A stretch of 64,000 bases of DNA from contig DASRFK010000330.1 in NCBI GenBank assembly GCA_035651635.1, positions 1-64,000 of the forward strand, read 5' to 3'. How positions within the stretch are numbered: the stretch's first letter is position 1; the number at the start of each line of letters is the position of its first letter. The DNA comes from JANXQE01 sp035651635. GTDB taxonomy: Bacteria > Verrucomicrobiota > Verrucomicrobiia > Limisphaerales > UBA8199. Made by a program: the position numbers and the translations under genes. This document shows positions 36,033 to 44,136 of this stretch, piece by piece. The notes below the pieces were generated by a model. That model saw only the letters and a program-made list of their open reading frames with translations. It did no database searches and was not told the DNA's origin.

Positions 36033-37325
36033 TTACTCGTCTGAACTGTTGTTGGCGATGACGGCTTTGGGTCCAGCCTCATTGGTCAGCCAGAGCTTGC
36101 CGGTCATTACGTTATCTGTGATGACGGCGCGGCGCACTGAGGCGGATAGCTGGATCTGCGGCTTCTTCTCGCGAAATTCACAGCCGCGCACCAACACCGT
36201 ACCTTCGGTCACTTGCAGCGCGGCTCGGCCCTCTTTTTTGTGATCCCATTGAACGAAGGTGCAATCGCTCAAGCCCGTCGTGCCGCTCCCGGCCAAAGAC
36301 GCGATCTGGTTGCACGGGCCCCAGAATGCGCAATTGACGAAGCGAATACTACCGCGATTGGACGGCGCCACGCGCACCATCGTTGGGTCAGGCCCGTGAA
36401 AGGAGACAAATTCACCGTTGGAAATCAATAAGCCGAACGGCGCGCAATTATCAACTACCACTGCCGTGAAACAATCATCGGCGCCAATACCCAGGAAATT
36501 GCCGTTGCAAACGCCTTTGGCTGTTTCAACGAAATGGTATCCTACGTTGTAGCCGAAACAAAATGTATTGAAAACATATTGCCAGTCGCTCCTGCCGAAA
36601 ATGAACGCCTCGCCATTGGCTTGCTGCCATTGAAAGAGCCTGGGTTTGAGGCTCCACCAGGGGTTGAAGTGCACGTTCTCGATCCGGCCGATATCGTAAA
36701 TATCATCGACATAAATGCCGCGTCGCAGCGGCTGGCCCTGCACATCGCGAATGAGATGCCGTTCGTTGTGCGCGGCGTCGATGCCGTTATAAGGGTTGAG
36801 CAGTTCCACCGCCAGCACCGCCGGGTTTTTGCCCCGCATCGCGATGGCCCAGGGATAAGCCTGCGGCTCCTCGTCGACGCGCTGATCGGGATAGTACAGG
36901 ACCACGCCTTTAAGGGTGCTGTTGTGGCTCAGGGTTATAAAGGCGGGAGCATCCTCCGTACCGCGATTTTCGGTCACCAAAAATGTCGTTCCGTCGTCGG
37001 TTGGGCGCGGCGCTCCGGGGTTTCTGATCCCCACGTGCGAAGGCACCGACTCCCACATTCCTTTCAAGGTCACTGCGGCCGGGATACTGAGATGCCCGCT
37101 AAAAAAGTAGGCCCCGCGCGGGGCATAAACGATCCCGCCACCTGTCTGTGCGGCGGTGTCCAAGGCGCGCTGGAAGGCGCTCGTGTCATCGGATTTCCCG
37201 TCCCCGTGCGCGCCGAAATTCTGGACATTCAACAGGTCATTGGTCGCAGCCCGGCCGGGCAAGTCCGAGAGGCGAACTCCCACGAGGATGGCGGCCAGGA
37301 GGATTTGGAACCTTGTGACACTCAT
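36033..37325 (-). CDS. Secreted pectate-lyase-superfamily beta-helix protein
   Basis: The 430-residue protein has a signal peptide (FQILLAAILVGVRLSDLPGRAA). The mature start, NVQNFGAHGDGKSDDTSA, is the hallmark of pectate-lyase-like and GH28-like beta-helices (GAxGDGxxDDT). Strands such as IRFVNCAFWGPCNQIASL and VLVRGCEFREKKPQIQL fill the helix. It lies 40 bases upstream of the larger beta-helix gene on the same strand, so they probably form a two-gene polysaccharide-interaction unit. The substrate is unknown. Confidence 0.82.
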   Translation of the reverse strand: MSVTRFQILLAAILVGVRLSDLPGRAATNDLLNVQNFGAHGDGKSDDTSAFQRALDTAAQTGGGIVYAPRGAYFFSGHLSIPAAVTLKGMWESVPSHVGIRNPGAPRPTDDGTTFLVTENRGTEDAPAFITLSHNSTLKGVVLYYPDQRVDEEPQAYPWAIAMRGKNPAVLAVELLNPYNGIDAAHNERHLIRDVQGQPLRRGIYVDDIYDIGRIENVHFNPWWSLKPRLFQWQQANGEAFIFGRSDWQYVFNTFCFGYNVGYHFVETAKGVCNGNFLGIGADDCFTAVVVDNCAPFGLLISNGEFVSFHGPDPTMVRVAPSNRGSIRFVNCAFWGPCNQIASLAGSGTTGLSDCTFVQWDHKKEGRAALQVTEGTVLVRGCEFREKKPQIQLSASVRRAVITDNVMTGKLWLTNEAGPKAVIANNSSDE

Positions 37326-37861
37326 GGGGCGGATTGTGAAGAGGGGTCACGAGGTGTCAATTAAAGTCGCGCTTCGGGCGCGGACTTTCAGCCCGCAGGA
37401 ATCCCCAAAGTGAAGGTGGCAGAACGTACAAGTTTAGCGCCGGTCAGTTGTCTTCGTCCTCGCCGGCAGAATGCTCGCGCATCAAGAAGGGTGCGCGAGC
37501 CGTGGCAGAGTTGGAGACATTAGGAGGCTGCCGAGGAGCGGCTCGCGACAAAGAAATTCTACGCATGAGTCTCGTGCTCGTCTAATCGCAACGCGCTTTT
37601 TGCCCCAAGGAAATTCCTGGTGACATTCTCAACCAATCTCGCGGCCGCTCGATTTCGTGCAGCGATCTCAGCGCCTCCGCTTTGCGGCCTTTTTGAGCGA
37701 GGGAGGGTCCGAACAAAGACGAGCTTCTTAGGGTTACTGACCGTCTAAGCCAGATCTAATTACGGGGAAAAGGACAAGACACGGGCGCTTCAAACATAAC
37801 ATCCCGGAACTGGGGAAAACACCCTATTGGACACGCGACAATTACATTTTAAGAGAAACGC
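37326..37861. other. Gene-free interval with weak hairpin remnant
   Basis: This 536-base gap separates the divergent beta-helix gene and response regulator. Around 37365-37405 the text cgcgcttcgggcgcggactttcagcccgc resembles a degraded hairpin of the kind seen in the 31294 element. A 4-bp CCGC/GCGG hairpin followed by CCTTTTT occurs near 37680-37700. No gene or RNA could be supported. Confidence 0.45.
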
Positions 37862-38377
37862 ATGCAAGAAACACAAGTGTTTCTACTCGTTGAAGACAAC
37901 GACAACGACGCGCTGCTGCTTAAGCGCGCCTTTGCCCGGGGCAATCTCGTCAACCCGTTGCATATTCTTACGACCGGCGAGCAGGCCCTCGAGTACCTTA
38001 AGGGGACTGGCCCGTTCAGCAACCGAAAGGAATACCCGTTGCCGTCAGTTATGCTGCTGGATTTGAATTTGCCCGGCATGAGCGGTTTCGACGTCCTGCA
38101 CTGGATTCGCGCCCAACCCGAACTGAGTCGTTTGCGGGTCATTGTGCTCACTTCTTCGGAGTCTATTCATGATGTGAACCAGGCATACCGCCTTGGGGCC
38201 AATTCCTTTCTCATCAAGCCCATGGATCTAGAGCACCTCTGCCGAATGACCGAGGCCCTCAGCGGCTACTGGATCTGGATGGACAACGCGCCACAGGTCT
38301 CACGGCCGTCCCTCAAGGTCTCGCTACCATCGCAGCAACCGCTCCAGTTGGCGAAGCGCGGTGAGCAGCCGGGCTGA
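37862..38377 (+). CDS. Single-domain response regulator (Rcp1/CheY-like)
   Basis: The 171-residue protein is a receiver domain with acidic E11 and D12 (LLVEDNDND), phospho-acceptor D67 (MLLDLNLPGMSG), T97 (VIVLTSSE) and K119 (FLIKP). The insert GTGPFSNRKEYPLPSV between helix 2 and strand 3 is typical of the Rcp1-like class that partners phytochrome or multi-sensor kinases. About 45 residues follow with no recognisable output domain, so it likely acts by protein contact. No kinase is adjacent. The kinase at 31444 lies about 4.4 kb away. Confidence 0.88.
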   Translation: MQETQVFLLVEDNDNDALLLKRAFARGNLVNPLHILTTGEQALEYLKGTGPFSNRKEYPLPSVMLLDLNLPGMSGFDVLHWIRAQPELSRLRVIVLTSSESIHDVNQAYRLGANSFLIKPMDLEHLCRMTEALSGYWIWMDNAPQVSRPSLKVSLPSQQPLQLAKRGEQPG

Positions 38378-38589
38378 ACTTACCAAACCTATCAAGTTCA
38401 TCAGGTTTGCGTCTTGGACGCTCCGACAGCGGCGCGGGCCAGCATCGATGGACCTTTCGTTTGTCAGAAAAAAAGGGCGTTGAGTCTTTGTTCCAAGGCA
38501 GCGCTTGCGTTGATGGACGTACAAGTGACTGCGAGATAGCCACTTAAATTATAAAAATGATCTTTTAAAGAAATTTTCAATTTTTTTGT

Positions 38590-38754
38590 AAGGATCACCT
38601 TTTGGTCGCGATTAATCGTGGTGTTAGACGTGACATGCGTTCTTGTCCCGTGGGAGGGGCGGGACGGGTAACGTTTGGCAAATCTCGTCTCTGCCCGGTC
38701 GAGATTGACGGAGGTTCGCTGCTGCGCCGGCCCCCCGGCGCAGCAGTTTTCTTT
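38590..38754 (+). ncRNA. Candidate small RNA ending in a strong terminator
   Basis: The segment lies in a gap of 584 bases with no protein gene. It follows an AT-rich block (about 38540-38590, including TATAAA at 38551) that could hold a promoter, and ends at the hairpin-plus-T-run terminator at 38719-38754. The 5' end is a guess. No known RNA family is recognised. The short open frames here have no domain or conservation signals. Confidence 0.35.
38719..38754 (+). terminator. Rho-independent terminator
   Basis: A perfect 12-bp stem (CTGCTGCGCCGG at 38719-38730, CCGGCGCAGCAG at 38735-38746) has a four-C loop and is followed by TTTTCTTT. It is too far (340 bases) from the response regulator stop to be a simple terminator for that gene. 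Confidence 0.85.
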
Positions 38755-38939
38755 CATGCGCGGGTGGCCCGCCGGGCGCTGCGGCATGGACAGAAAGTAG
38801 AAGACAATCGGTCTTCCGACCCTTAAATGCCGGGCGCCCGGCGCCTATCACGAATCATCAGCAAATGATGCACCACCCGGGCCTTGCCTTAGCTGAAATG
38901 GGTGTAAGCCTAAACCTACACGTCCCTGGGATTTGGGCG

Positions 38940-38960
38940 CCTCGCGGGGCAAATGCGAGG
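38940..38960 (-). terminator. Weak terminator-like hairpin after arsM
   Basis: On the minus strand CCTCGC at 38960-38955 pairs with GCGAGG at 38945-38940 across a nine-base loop, one base after the arsM stop codon. The downstream sequence (CGCCCAAATCC) has no T-run, so termination is uncertain. Confidence 0.35.
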
Positions 38961-38961
38961 T

Positions 38962-39825
38962 TTAGCCGCAGCATTGGGCTTCGCCCGCTTTTCGTGCCGT
39001 GACTTCGAGACTGGTGATATAATCCGCTGGACCGCTGCCGGCCGGGAGTTGCTCGATGATCTTCCTATAGAGTGGGTCGTTCCAGTCGGTCATAGCCGTT
39101 ACGTAATCTTTTTTCAGATTCAACTGGATCTGCGTCAATCCCGCATCTCGCGCCATGCACTCGGTTTCGCTGACCAGCACGGCCCCGGCCACACAGCCCA
39201 CCAGCGCCTCCACCATCTTGAGCACTTCAGGAGGCAGCGGCCGAAGCAACGCCAGGTCTGATATCGCAACCCGACCGCCCGGCTTCAGGACGCGCGCAAT
39301 TTCCCGCCAGACCTGCGCCTTGTCCGGCGACAAATTGATCACGCAGTTCGAAATCACCGCATCGACGCTGTTGTCGGCCAGTGGCAGATGCTCGATCTCC
39401 CCGAGGCGGAACTCGACATTGTTCAAGCCCGAACGTTGACGGTACCCAGCGATATTCTTGCGCGCTTTGGCGAGCATCTCCGGGGTCATGTCGACGCCAA
39501 TCGCCCGGCCGGTCGCGCCGACTTTCCGGGCCGCGATGAAAACATCAAAGCCGCCGCCGCTGCCCAGATCCAGCACGACTTCACCGGGACGCAGAGCCGC
39601 CAGCGCGTTCGGGTTGCCGCAGGACAGACCCATGTTCGCGCCTTCAGGCAGAGCGGCCAATTCCTCCAGGCTATAGCCGATGTGCTTGGCCAACTGCGCC
39701 GAATCCTCGGCGTTGGACCCGCAACAGCTCACGCCCGAACAGCAGGAGGCGTCCTTTTGCGCAATCTGCCCATAGCCTTCGCGAACTGCTTCTCTCACCG
39801 TTTCTGAATCGATATTTGTGCTCAT
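38962..39825 (-). CDS. arsM: ArsM, arsenite S-adenosylmethionine methyltransferase
   Basis: The 287-residue enzyme methylates As(III). The SAM-binding motif is VVLDLGSGGGFDVF, and the three conserved catalytic or binding cysteines are C69 (GLSCG), C161 (SNCVIN) and C211 (VGCVAG). The N-terminus has a cysteine cluster (SCCSGVSCCGS) and the C-terminus ends in QCCG, as in arsenite-binding ArsM proteins. The start at 39825 follows the homology block; the open frame continues to 39849. There is no ArsR, ArsB or ArsC nearby, so the gene is an orphan. Confidence 0.92.
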   Translation of the reverse strand: MSTNIDSETVREAVREGYGQIAQKDASCCSGVSCCGSNAEDSAQLAKHIGYSLEELAALPEGANMGLSCGNPNALAALRPGEVVLDLGSGGGFDVFIAARKVGATGRAIGVDMTPEMLAKARKNIAGYRQRSGLNNVEFRLGEIEHLPLADNSVDAVISNCVINLSPDKAQVWREIARVLKPGGRVAISDLALLRPLPPEVLKMVEALVGCVAGAVLVSETECMARDAGLTQIQLNLKKDYVTAMTDWNDPLYRKIIEQLPAGSGPADYITSLEVTARKAGEAQCCG

Positions 39826-39951
39826 AAACCGAATGGTGGCTCTTAGCACTTTAGCCCTTCAGACGCGATCTCAAACTCAAAAACTCCTCCGGGTCTCTCC
39901 GGGCCCAGTCTGTCGCTCAGCGTGGGCGGTCGGGCGGTCCCCGCGACCGAT

Positions 39952-41916
39952 TCAGCCGTTATAGTGATGAAACGCGGCGGCAACCAGCATCAGCTCGGGA
40001 TGCGCCGCTGCCAGCTTGGGCAAAACCAGCCGAATGCGGGATTTGTAGCTCGCCAATTTCTCACGAAGCGGCTTCAAATCTTCCACCTTTTCCCAATGAA
40101 GTTTCTTTAGGTCCAACACCAACCGGTTGCGGGTGTGTTCCAGGAGTTCACCAAGACGTTGCGCCAAGCGGTCTGCGTCTGCAGCCGAGAGCGCTCCTTC
40201 TAAACGCATCCACACCTGTTGTCGCGCATGTTGGAGCTCGACCTGGATCAACAGTTCAGGAATGGACAGTTTGCGTTGAATTCCTTCCCACGAATCGAAT
40301 CCGGCCCACCGCTCCTCAGGCATCCGGTAGGCCGTTCGGGACAGCTTGGGATGTTGGAAGAGATTGAGCTTGAGCGTCAGCCCAGTCCACAGAGCGGCGC
40401 CTACAGCCACCACGGCTTTGATCTGCTCGGCCACTTTCGGTTTGCCCAGCTCGGTGTGAATTTTCTTTTCCAGATCGCCAATCCATCGGCGAATGGCCCG
40501 ATTGGGGCCCAGCGCCCTGCCGGCCAGAAACACCGGGTAGGCCGTGCGCAATTCCGCTGCGTAATGCCGCGCTTTTTGACGCAGGAACGGGTTGGCTGAG
40601 TTCTTGAGCTTTTGGTATCCGAGCAGCCGCGATTCCAACACCCGAAAAATGCTCGGGCCGAGTCGCTGAAAGTCCTGGTCGAAACACCAGCGTTGGATGT
40701 CTTCGATTTGCTCCGGCGAAAGGGTCGGGTGCTTGATGACGGTGGTGAAGCCATCCGCCCGGCGGTACATCAACTCCGGATTGGCGGTGTAAACATCGTG
40801 CAGGAGGTTGTCCTTGATGATCCGCTCATAAAAAGGTGTGCCGGGGACCGGGCCGTAAATCAGGAACTGGGCCAGCGACGGTTTTAGCCGCATCAGGCCT
40901 TCGAACTCCTGGGCAACCACTTCGTGGTTCTGGTAATCAAAGCCGACGATCATCGAGGTCAGGACGGTGATGCCGTGCTCGCGAAACTCAGTCAGAATCT
41001 CTTCGATTGGCCGGCCCTGCTGTTTGGCGTAACCCGACCGGGTTCCTTCGTACCCAATCCAAAACCCGTCTATCCCCATCTCGAGGATCTCTTCGATGGT
41101 GTACTGGCTGATCGCTTTGACACTGGAAAAGGCGAAGATGGAAAGTGATTTGCCGCCTTTTTTCACACAGTCGCGGAACTCCATCGCTCGTTTCTTGTTG
41201 AGCAGGAAATCCTCATCCAGGATCAGGAAGACCAGGTCCGGGTGCACATCCAGATAGCGCTCCGCCACGGCATAAATGTCTTTGCCCTCCGGGAGCAGGC
41301 GGATGTGCTTGCGCGAAAAGAAATGGGAGGTGCAGCAGAAATCACAACCGTTGGGACAGCCCAGTCCCGCCAGGATTTTGCCGGTGCCGGACACCTTCCA
41401 TCCAAATATCTTGAGCCAGCTTACCATCAACGGATGCTTGTAGGGCATCGCGATTTCCGGTTCACCCAGCAGGCGACGGAAGTAGCCGACTCCCTCCTCG
41501 CGGCAAATATAATCCGCGTAAGGTTTCAGCACCTCGTCCTTGAGCACGGTGCCGTAACCGCCCAGGACGATCTTGCTGTGCGGCGCATATTTCCGAATCA
41601 AGGCGACCGTCTCCTTCATCTTGTGCATGACCGCCATGAGGAACGAGACACCCACGTAGTCGTAACCCTTCTTGAGCTCCCGAATGAGCTCGCCCTTGGA
41701 CGGATACTGCAACACCACCGTGGCGGCATCCAAATTTTCCGCGATATACTCCAGCGAGAAGTGCACGTTCACCGTGCGCGGGCTGAACAGCCCTTGAGCG
41801 CGTGTAACCTGGCTGTAGAGCAACTCATAGCCAACCGAGGCCGCATCGCCATTGTGCGGTCCCAATGGCCGGCAGACGCTCGTTAAGAGCACCTTTTTAC
41901 CCGAGGACTTTGTCAT
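39952..41916 (-). CDS. B12-binding-type radical SAM protein with STAS-like C-terminal domain
   Basis: The 654-residue protein has a B12-binding-like Rossmann domain (about 1-165, with GYDYVGVSFLMAVMHKM and KIVLGGYG), a radical SAM core with the 4Fe-4S motif GCPNGCDFC (C187, C191 and C194), and a long C-terminal region. Its last 90 residues (RLEGALSAADADRLAQRL, then NRLVLDLKKLHWEKVEDL) look like a STAS fold. The homology-based start is at 41916, though the frame is open to 42006. Class-B-like methyltransferases use this domain pair, but the substrate is unknown and no partner gene is adjacent. Confidence 0.82.
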   Translation of the reverse strand: MTKSSGKKVLLTSVCRPLGPHNGDAASVGYELLYSQVTRAQGLFSPRTVNVHFSLEYIAENLDAATVVLQYPSKGELIRELKKGYDYVGVSFLMAVMHKMKETVALIRKYAPHSKIVLGGYGTVLKDEVLKPYADYICREEGVGYFRRLLGEPEIAMPYKHPLMVSWLKIFGWKVSGTGKILAGLGCPNGCDFCCTSHFFSRKHIRLLPEGKDIYAVAERYLDVHPDLVFLILDEDFLLNKKRAMEFRDCVKKGGKSLSIFAFSSVKAISQYTIEEILEMGIDGFWIGYEGTRSGYAKQQGRPIEEILTEFREHGITVLTSMIVGFDYQNHEVVAQEFEGLMRLKPSLAQFLIYGPVPGTPFYERIIKDNLLHDVYTANPELMYRRADGFTTVIKHPTLSPEQIEDIQRWCFDQDFQRLGPSIFRVLESRLLGYQKLKNSANPFLRQKARHYAAELRTAYPVFLAGRALGPNRAIRRWIGDLEKKIHTELGKPKVAEQIKAVVAVGAALWTGLTLKLNLFQHPKLSRTAYRMPEERWAGFDSWEGIQRKLSIPELLIQVELQHARQQVWMRLEGALSAADADRLAQRLGELLEHTRNRLVLDLKKLHWEKVEDLKPLREKLASYKSRIRLVLPKLAAAHPELMLVAAAFHHYNG

Positions 41917-42138
41917 ATTAGCTATCGCCAAAAGTGAATTCGCTGGACGGCGGCTCAAGGAGAAGCGTGAATCGGACGGTCGCAGCTCGGTCGTGGAAAG
42001 AATCACGGCGGCGAGTGAAAAAGTAAAGATGATTCTCTGGCTGATATGTAATTCGAATTACTAATAAATGACATCACCTGTGCTCCTATCCTGGTCCTGA
42101 CCGGGGCAGCCAGTGGCATTGGACCCTCGGCCCTGGCT

Positions 42139-42465
42139 CTAGTTCAATCGGACGAAGGTAAACAGGGCGAGGAAATCCTCGCGATAGGTGAAATCGAACT
42201 TGCGACGCTGCCGCGGGGAGAGCCATTGCCGGATCCGTCGGCCGACGATCGATTTATCGCGCAAAAGCGCTTCCCGGCCGTTGGCAACAGTTGGCCCCGA
42301 GGCCAGCTCATCGCGCAACAGCGCGAACACTGCGGCTTGCTGAGCCTGGTTTAATCCCACCGATTCGCGCAATTCAAGGGTAAGAAATTCAGCGAGCTGT
42401 GGGGCGGACGCGCCTGCCGGTACTGTCGCCAGGAATTCTGTGCGGATACGTTGTCCGTCCTGCAC
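42139..42465 (-). CDS. Small protein of unknown function, GTG start
   Basis: The 108-residue protein reads from a GTG at 42465 (QDGQRIRTEFLATVP) and contains VGLNQAQQAAVFALLRDEL and SPRQRRKFDFTYREDFLALF. The alternating helix pattern resembles Spy/CpxP-like small periplasmic or chaperone-type proteins, but there is no signal peptide. The identity is unresolved and the gene may be chance. It is divergent from the transposase remnant. Confidence 0.4.
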   Translation of the reverse strand: MQDGQRIRTEFLATVPAGASAPQLAEFLTLELRESVGLNQAQQAAVFALLRDELASGPTVANGREALLRDKSIVGRRIRQWLSPRQRRKFDFTYREDFLALFTFVRLN

Positions 42466-42531
42466 CAGGCTATCTTGTCATTGGACGGATGGCGTTTGAC
42501 ATAGCTTTGATGGGTCACTTTGATTGAGGAC

Positions 42532-42660
42532 ATGATGACGCGAGTGCTGCGAATCGACCGGGCTGGAGGACGTTACCACGTGACGGCCCGGGGCAACGCC
42601 GTCTCCGTCGGTCGAGCTTTCCCCAGCCGATTCTCCAACTTCCGTTTTTCCCCAGTATGA
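42532..42660 (+). pseudogene. Truncated N-terminus of a REP-associated (Y1) transposase
   Basis: A 42-residue frame reads MMTRVLRIDRAGGRYHVTARGNA, the N-terminal signature of REP-associated tyrosine transposases (typical form RxxRIxxxGxxYHVxxRGN), and then loses homology before a TGA. The catalytic HUH motif and tyrosine are absent. It is a decayed remnant lying between the small unknown gene and the pseudopilin gene. Confidence 0.68.
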
Positions 42661-42700
42661 CGATCGTGACGAATCGAGGGCTTAACCGTCAAAAACACAG

Positions 42701-43519
42701 ATGCCAGCGACGCGCCATACGGAGAAGCCTGCCGGGCACACTTCGCGCCATCCCGCGTTCACTTTGCTGGAACTTCTGATCGTGATCGCGATTATCGGCG
42801 TCCTGGCAGCCCTGCTGCTCCCAGTCATTTCCAGCGCCAAGAGCCATGCCCAGGCCGCCCTCTGCCAAAACCATATGCGGCAAATGGGCCAGGCCCTCCA
42901 GATGTATGTCCATGAGAACGCAAACAAGTACCCCTTCTATCTTGGTCCGGCCGGGCCTTCATACGGCGACGCAATCGGACGCGATGGTCGAGCGGTTGGG
43001 CTGATCTATTGGTCCACTAAATTATATCCTTACTACGCGGTGAATTGGACAAGCTCGGGGTACCATTGCCCTGGCTACACAGGCCTCACGACGGGACCCT
43101 TTTCCACAGGAGCTGCCGATCGCCTGGGCAGCTACACCTACAATCTGTTTGGTGCCATGGTGATGGACGATTCCGAAATCAAGGACCGCGAACATTTCGG
43201 CTTGGGACCGGTCATTTTTTGGCAGAATGCTCCTGCGGTTTCCGAATCGCAAGTGAGCGCGCCGAGCGAAATGCTATCGATTGGCGAATCCCGATTCCGT
43301 GCCGGAACCGCTGCTCGAGGCGGCCAGGACACCATGCATTGCGGTTTGCCGGACGTTACAGGGTTCGAGTTCGACACTAGGCACGGAAAGAATTTCAATC
43401 AGCTCTTCTGCGACGGACACGTCTTGGCAATGAATCCCTGGACTCTGTTCAATCCCACGAACTCCGCCCCGATTTACAATTACGACCACCAATCGCACCC
43501 CGAGCTCTGGATTCCGTGA
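42701..43519 (+). CDS. Prepilin-type N-terminal cleavage protein with H-X9-DG tail
   Basis: The 272-residue protein has the leader MPATRHTEKPAGHTSRHP before AFTLLELLIVIAIIGVL, a prepilin cleavage site, and ends in the box HGKNFNQLFCDGHVLAMN. It is a third lone member of the pseudopilin-like family and has no secretion genes nearby. Confidence 0.84.
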   Translation: MPATRHTEKPAGHTSRHPAFTLLELLIVIAIIGVLAALLLPVISSAKSHAQAALCQNHMRQMGQALQMYVHENANKYPFYLGPAGPSYGDAIGRDGRAVGLIYWSTKLYPYYAVNWTSSGYHCPGYTGLTTGPFSTGAADRLGSYTYNLFGAMVMDDSEIKDREHFGLGPVIFWQNAPAVSESQVSAPSEMLSIGESRFRAGTAARGGQDTMHCGLPDVTGFEFDTRHGKNFNQLFCDGHVLAMNPWTLFNPTNSAPIYNYDHQSHPELWIP

Positions 43520-43557
43520 CGACGGATTTTGGGGGTTAGCCCGCCAGAGAATCGTTC

Positions 43558-43696
43558 AACCCGGAACGGGTTGCGACCGCAGAGCCGTGGGCACAACTCC
43601 TTCTGAGTTGTTGAATCACCGGGCGACATCATCACCCAGGGTAGTCCCGGTCGCGCCGGTTCAACCCTGAGCTTTGCGACGGTATCCCATTGGGAT
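43558..43696. repeat. Cluster of four short perfect hairpins
   Basis: Within about 140 bases after the pseudopilin gene lie four inverted repeats: AACCCG-gaa-CGGGTT (43558-43572), ACAACTC/GAGTTGT (43593-43611), CAGGGT/ACCCTG (43637-43669, with an inner CCGG pair) and ATCCCA/TGGGAT (43684-43696). The region is non-coding. It resembles the dispersed repeats common in verrucomicrobial genomes, though that family identity is by memory only. Confidence 0.7.
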
Positions 43697-43718
43697 TCGT
43701 CCGCGCCGTTGGCACTCC

Positions 43719-44114
43719 TCACTTGCCGGGCACGCTTACGATGAGTTTACCCTGCTCATCTACAGCCGTCGCCAAAACCGGCAAGTCGCGCTTGGCCGGG
43801 CCTAACGTCACATGCCCATTGGGGTCAAAAGTCGACCCGTGACAGGGGCAGTAGAACGAGCGGTCCCGCTCCGACTTGAGTTTGCATTTTTTGTGAGTGC
43901 AGATGGCCGAGAGCGCAAAAAGTCTCCCATCCCGGCGCACCACGAAAAAGCCCTGGCTACTGAAGCCAGTGTAGACACCATCGGTGCCATACCTGCTGGC
44001 GGGACCGGCGTCGACTTGCCGGGTTCCCGCGATGCCGGCGCCGCCTTGCGTCGTAGCGCAGCCAACGGCAAAGGTTGCGGTAAAAATCAGGAAATCGCGG
44101 CGGTTTACCTTCAC
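43719..44114 (-). CDS. Rieske 2Fe-2S protein with Tat-like signal
   Basis: The 131-residue protein is read from a GTG at 44114, which gives the Tat-like start VKVNRRDFLIFTATFAVGC with NRRDF and a lipoprotein-type cysteine. The Rieske cluster ligands are C72 and H74 (CTHKKC) and C89 and H92 (CPCHGS), with C77 and C91 placed for the disulfide. The ATG at 44219 would overlap the upstream gene by 80 bases and is less likely. It is the last gene of a three-gene run with an outer-membrane protein and a cupin-like protein, so it may serve a small electron-transfer step at the envelope. Confidence 0.8.
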   Translation of the reverse strand: MKVNRRDFLIFTATFAVGCATTQGGAGIAGTRQVDAGPASRYGTDGVYTGFSSQGFFVVRRDGRLFALSAICTHKKCKLKSERDRSFYCPCHGSTFDPNGHVTLGPAKRDLPVLATAVDEQGKLIVSVPGK

Positions 44115-44136
44115 GAAAGGAACTGTCTTAACGACG

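Noticed and set aside
38602..38851. Small open frames on both strands of the terminator region (about 74 and 75 residues)
   Set aside because: They run through the terminator hairpin and show no domain, signal or codon pattern.
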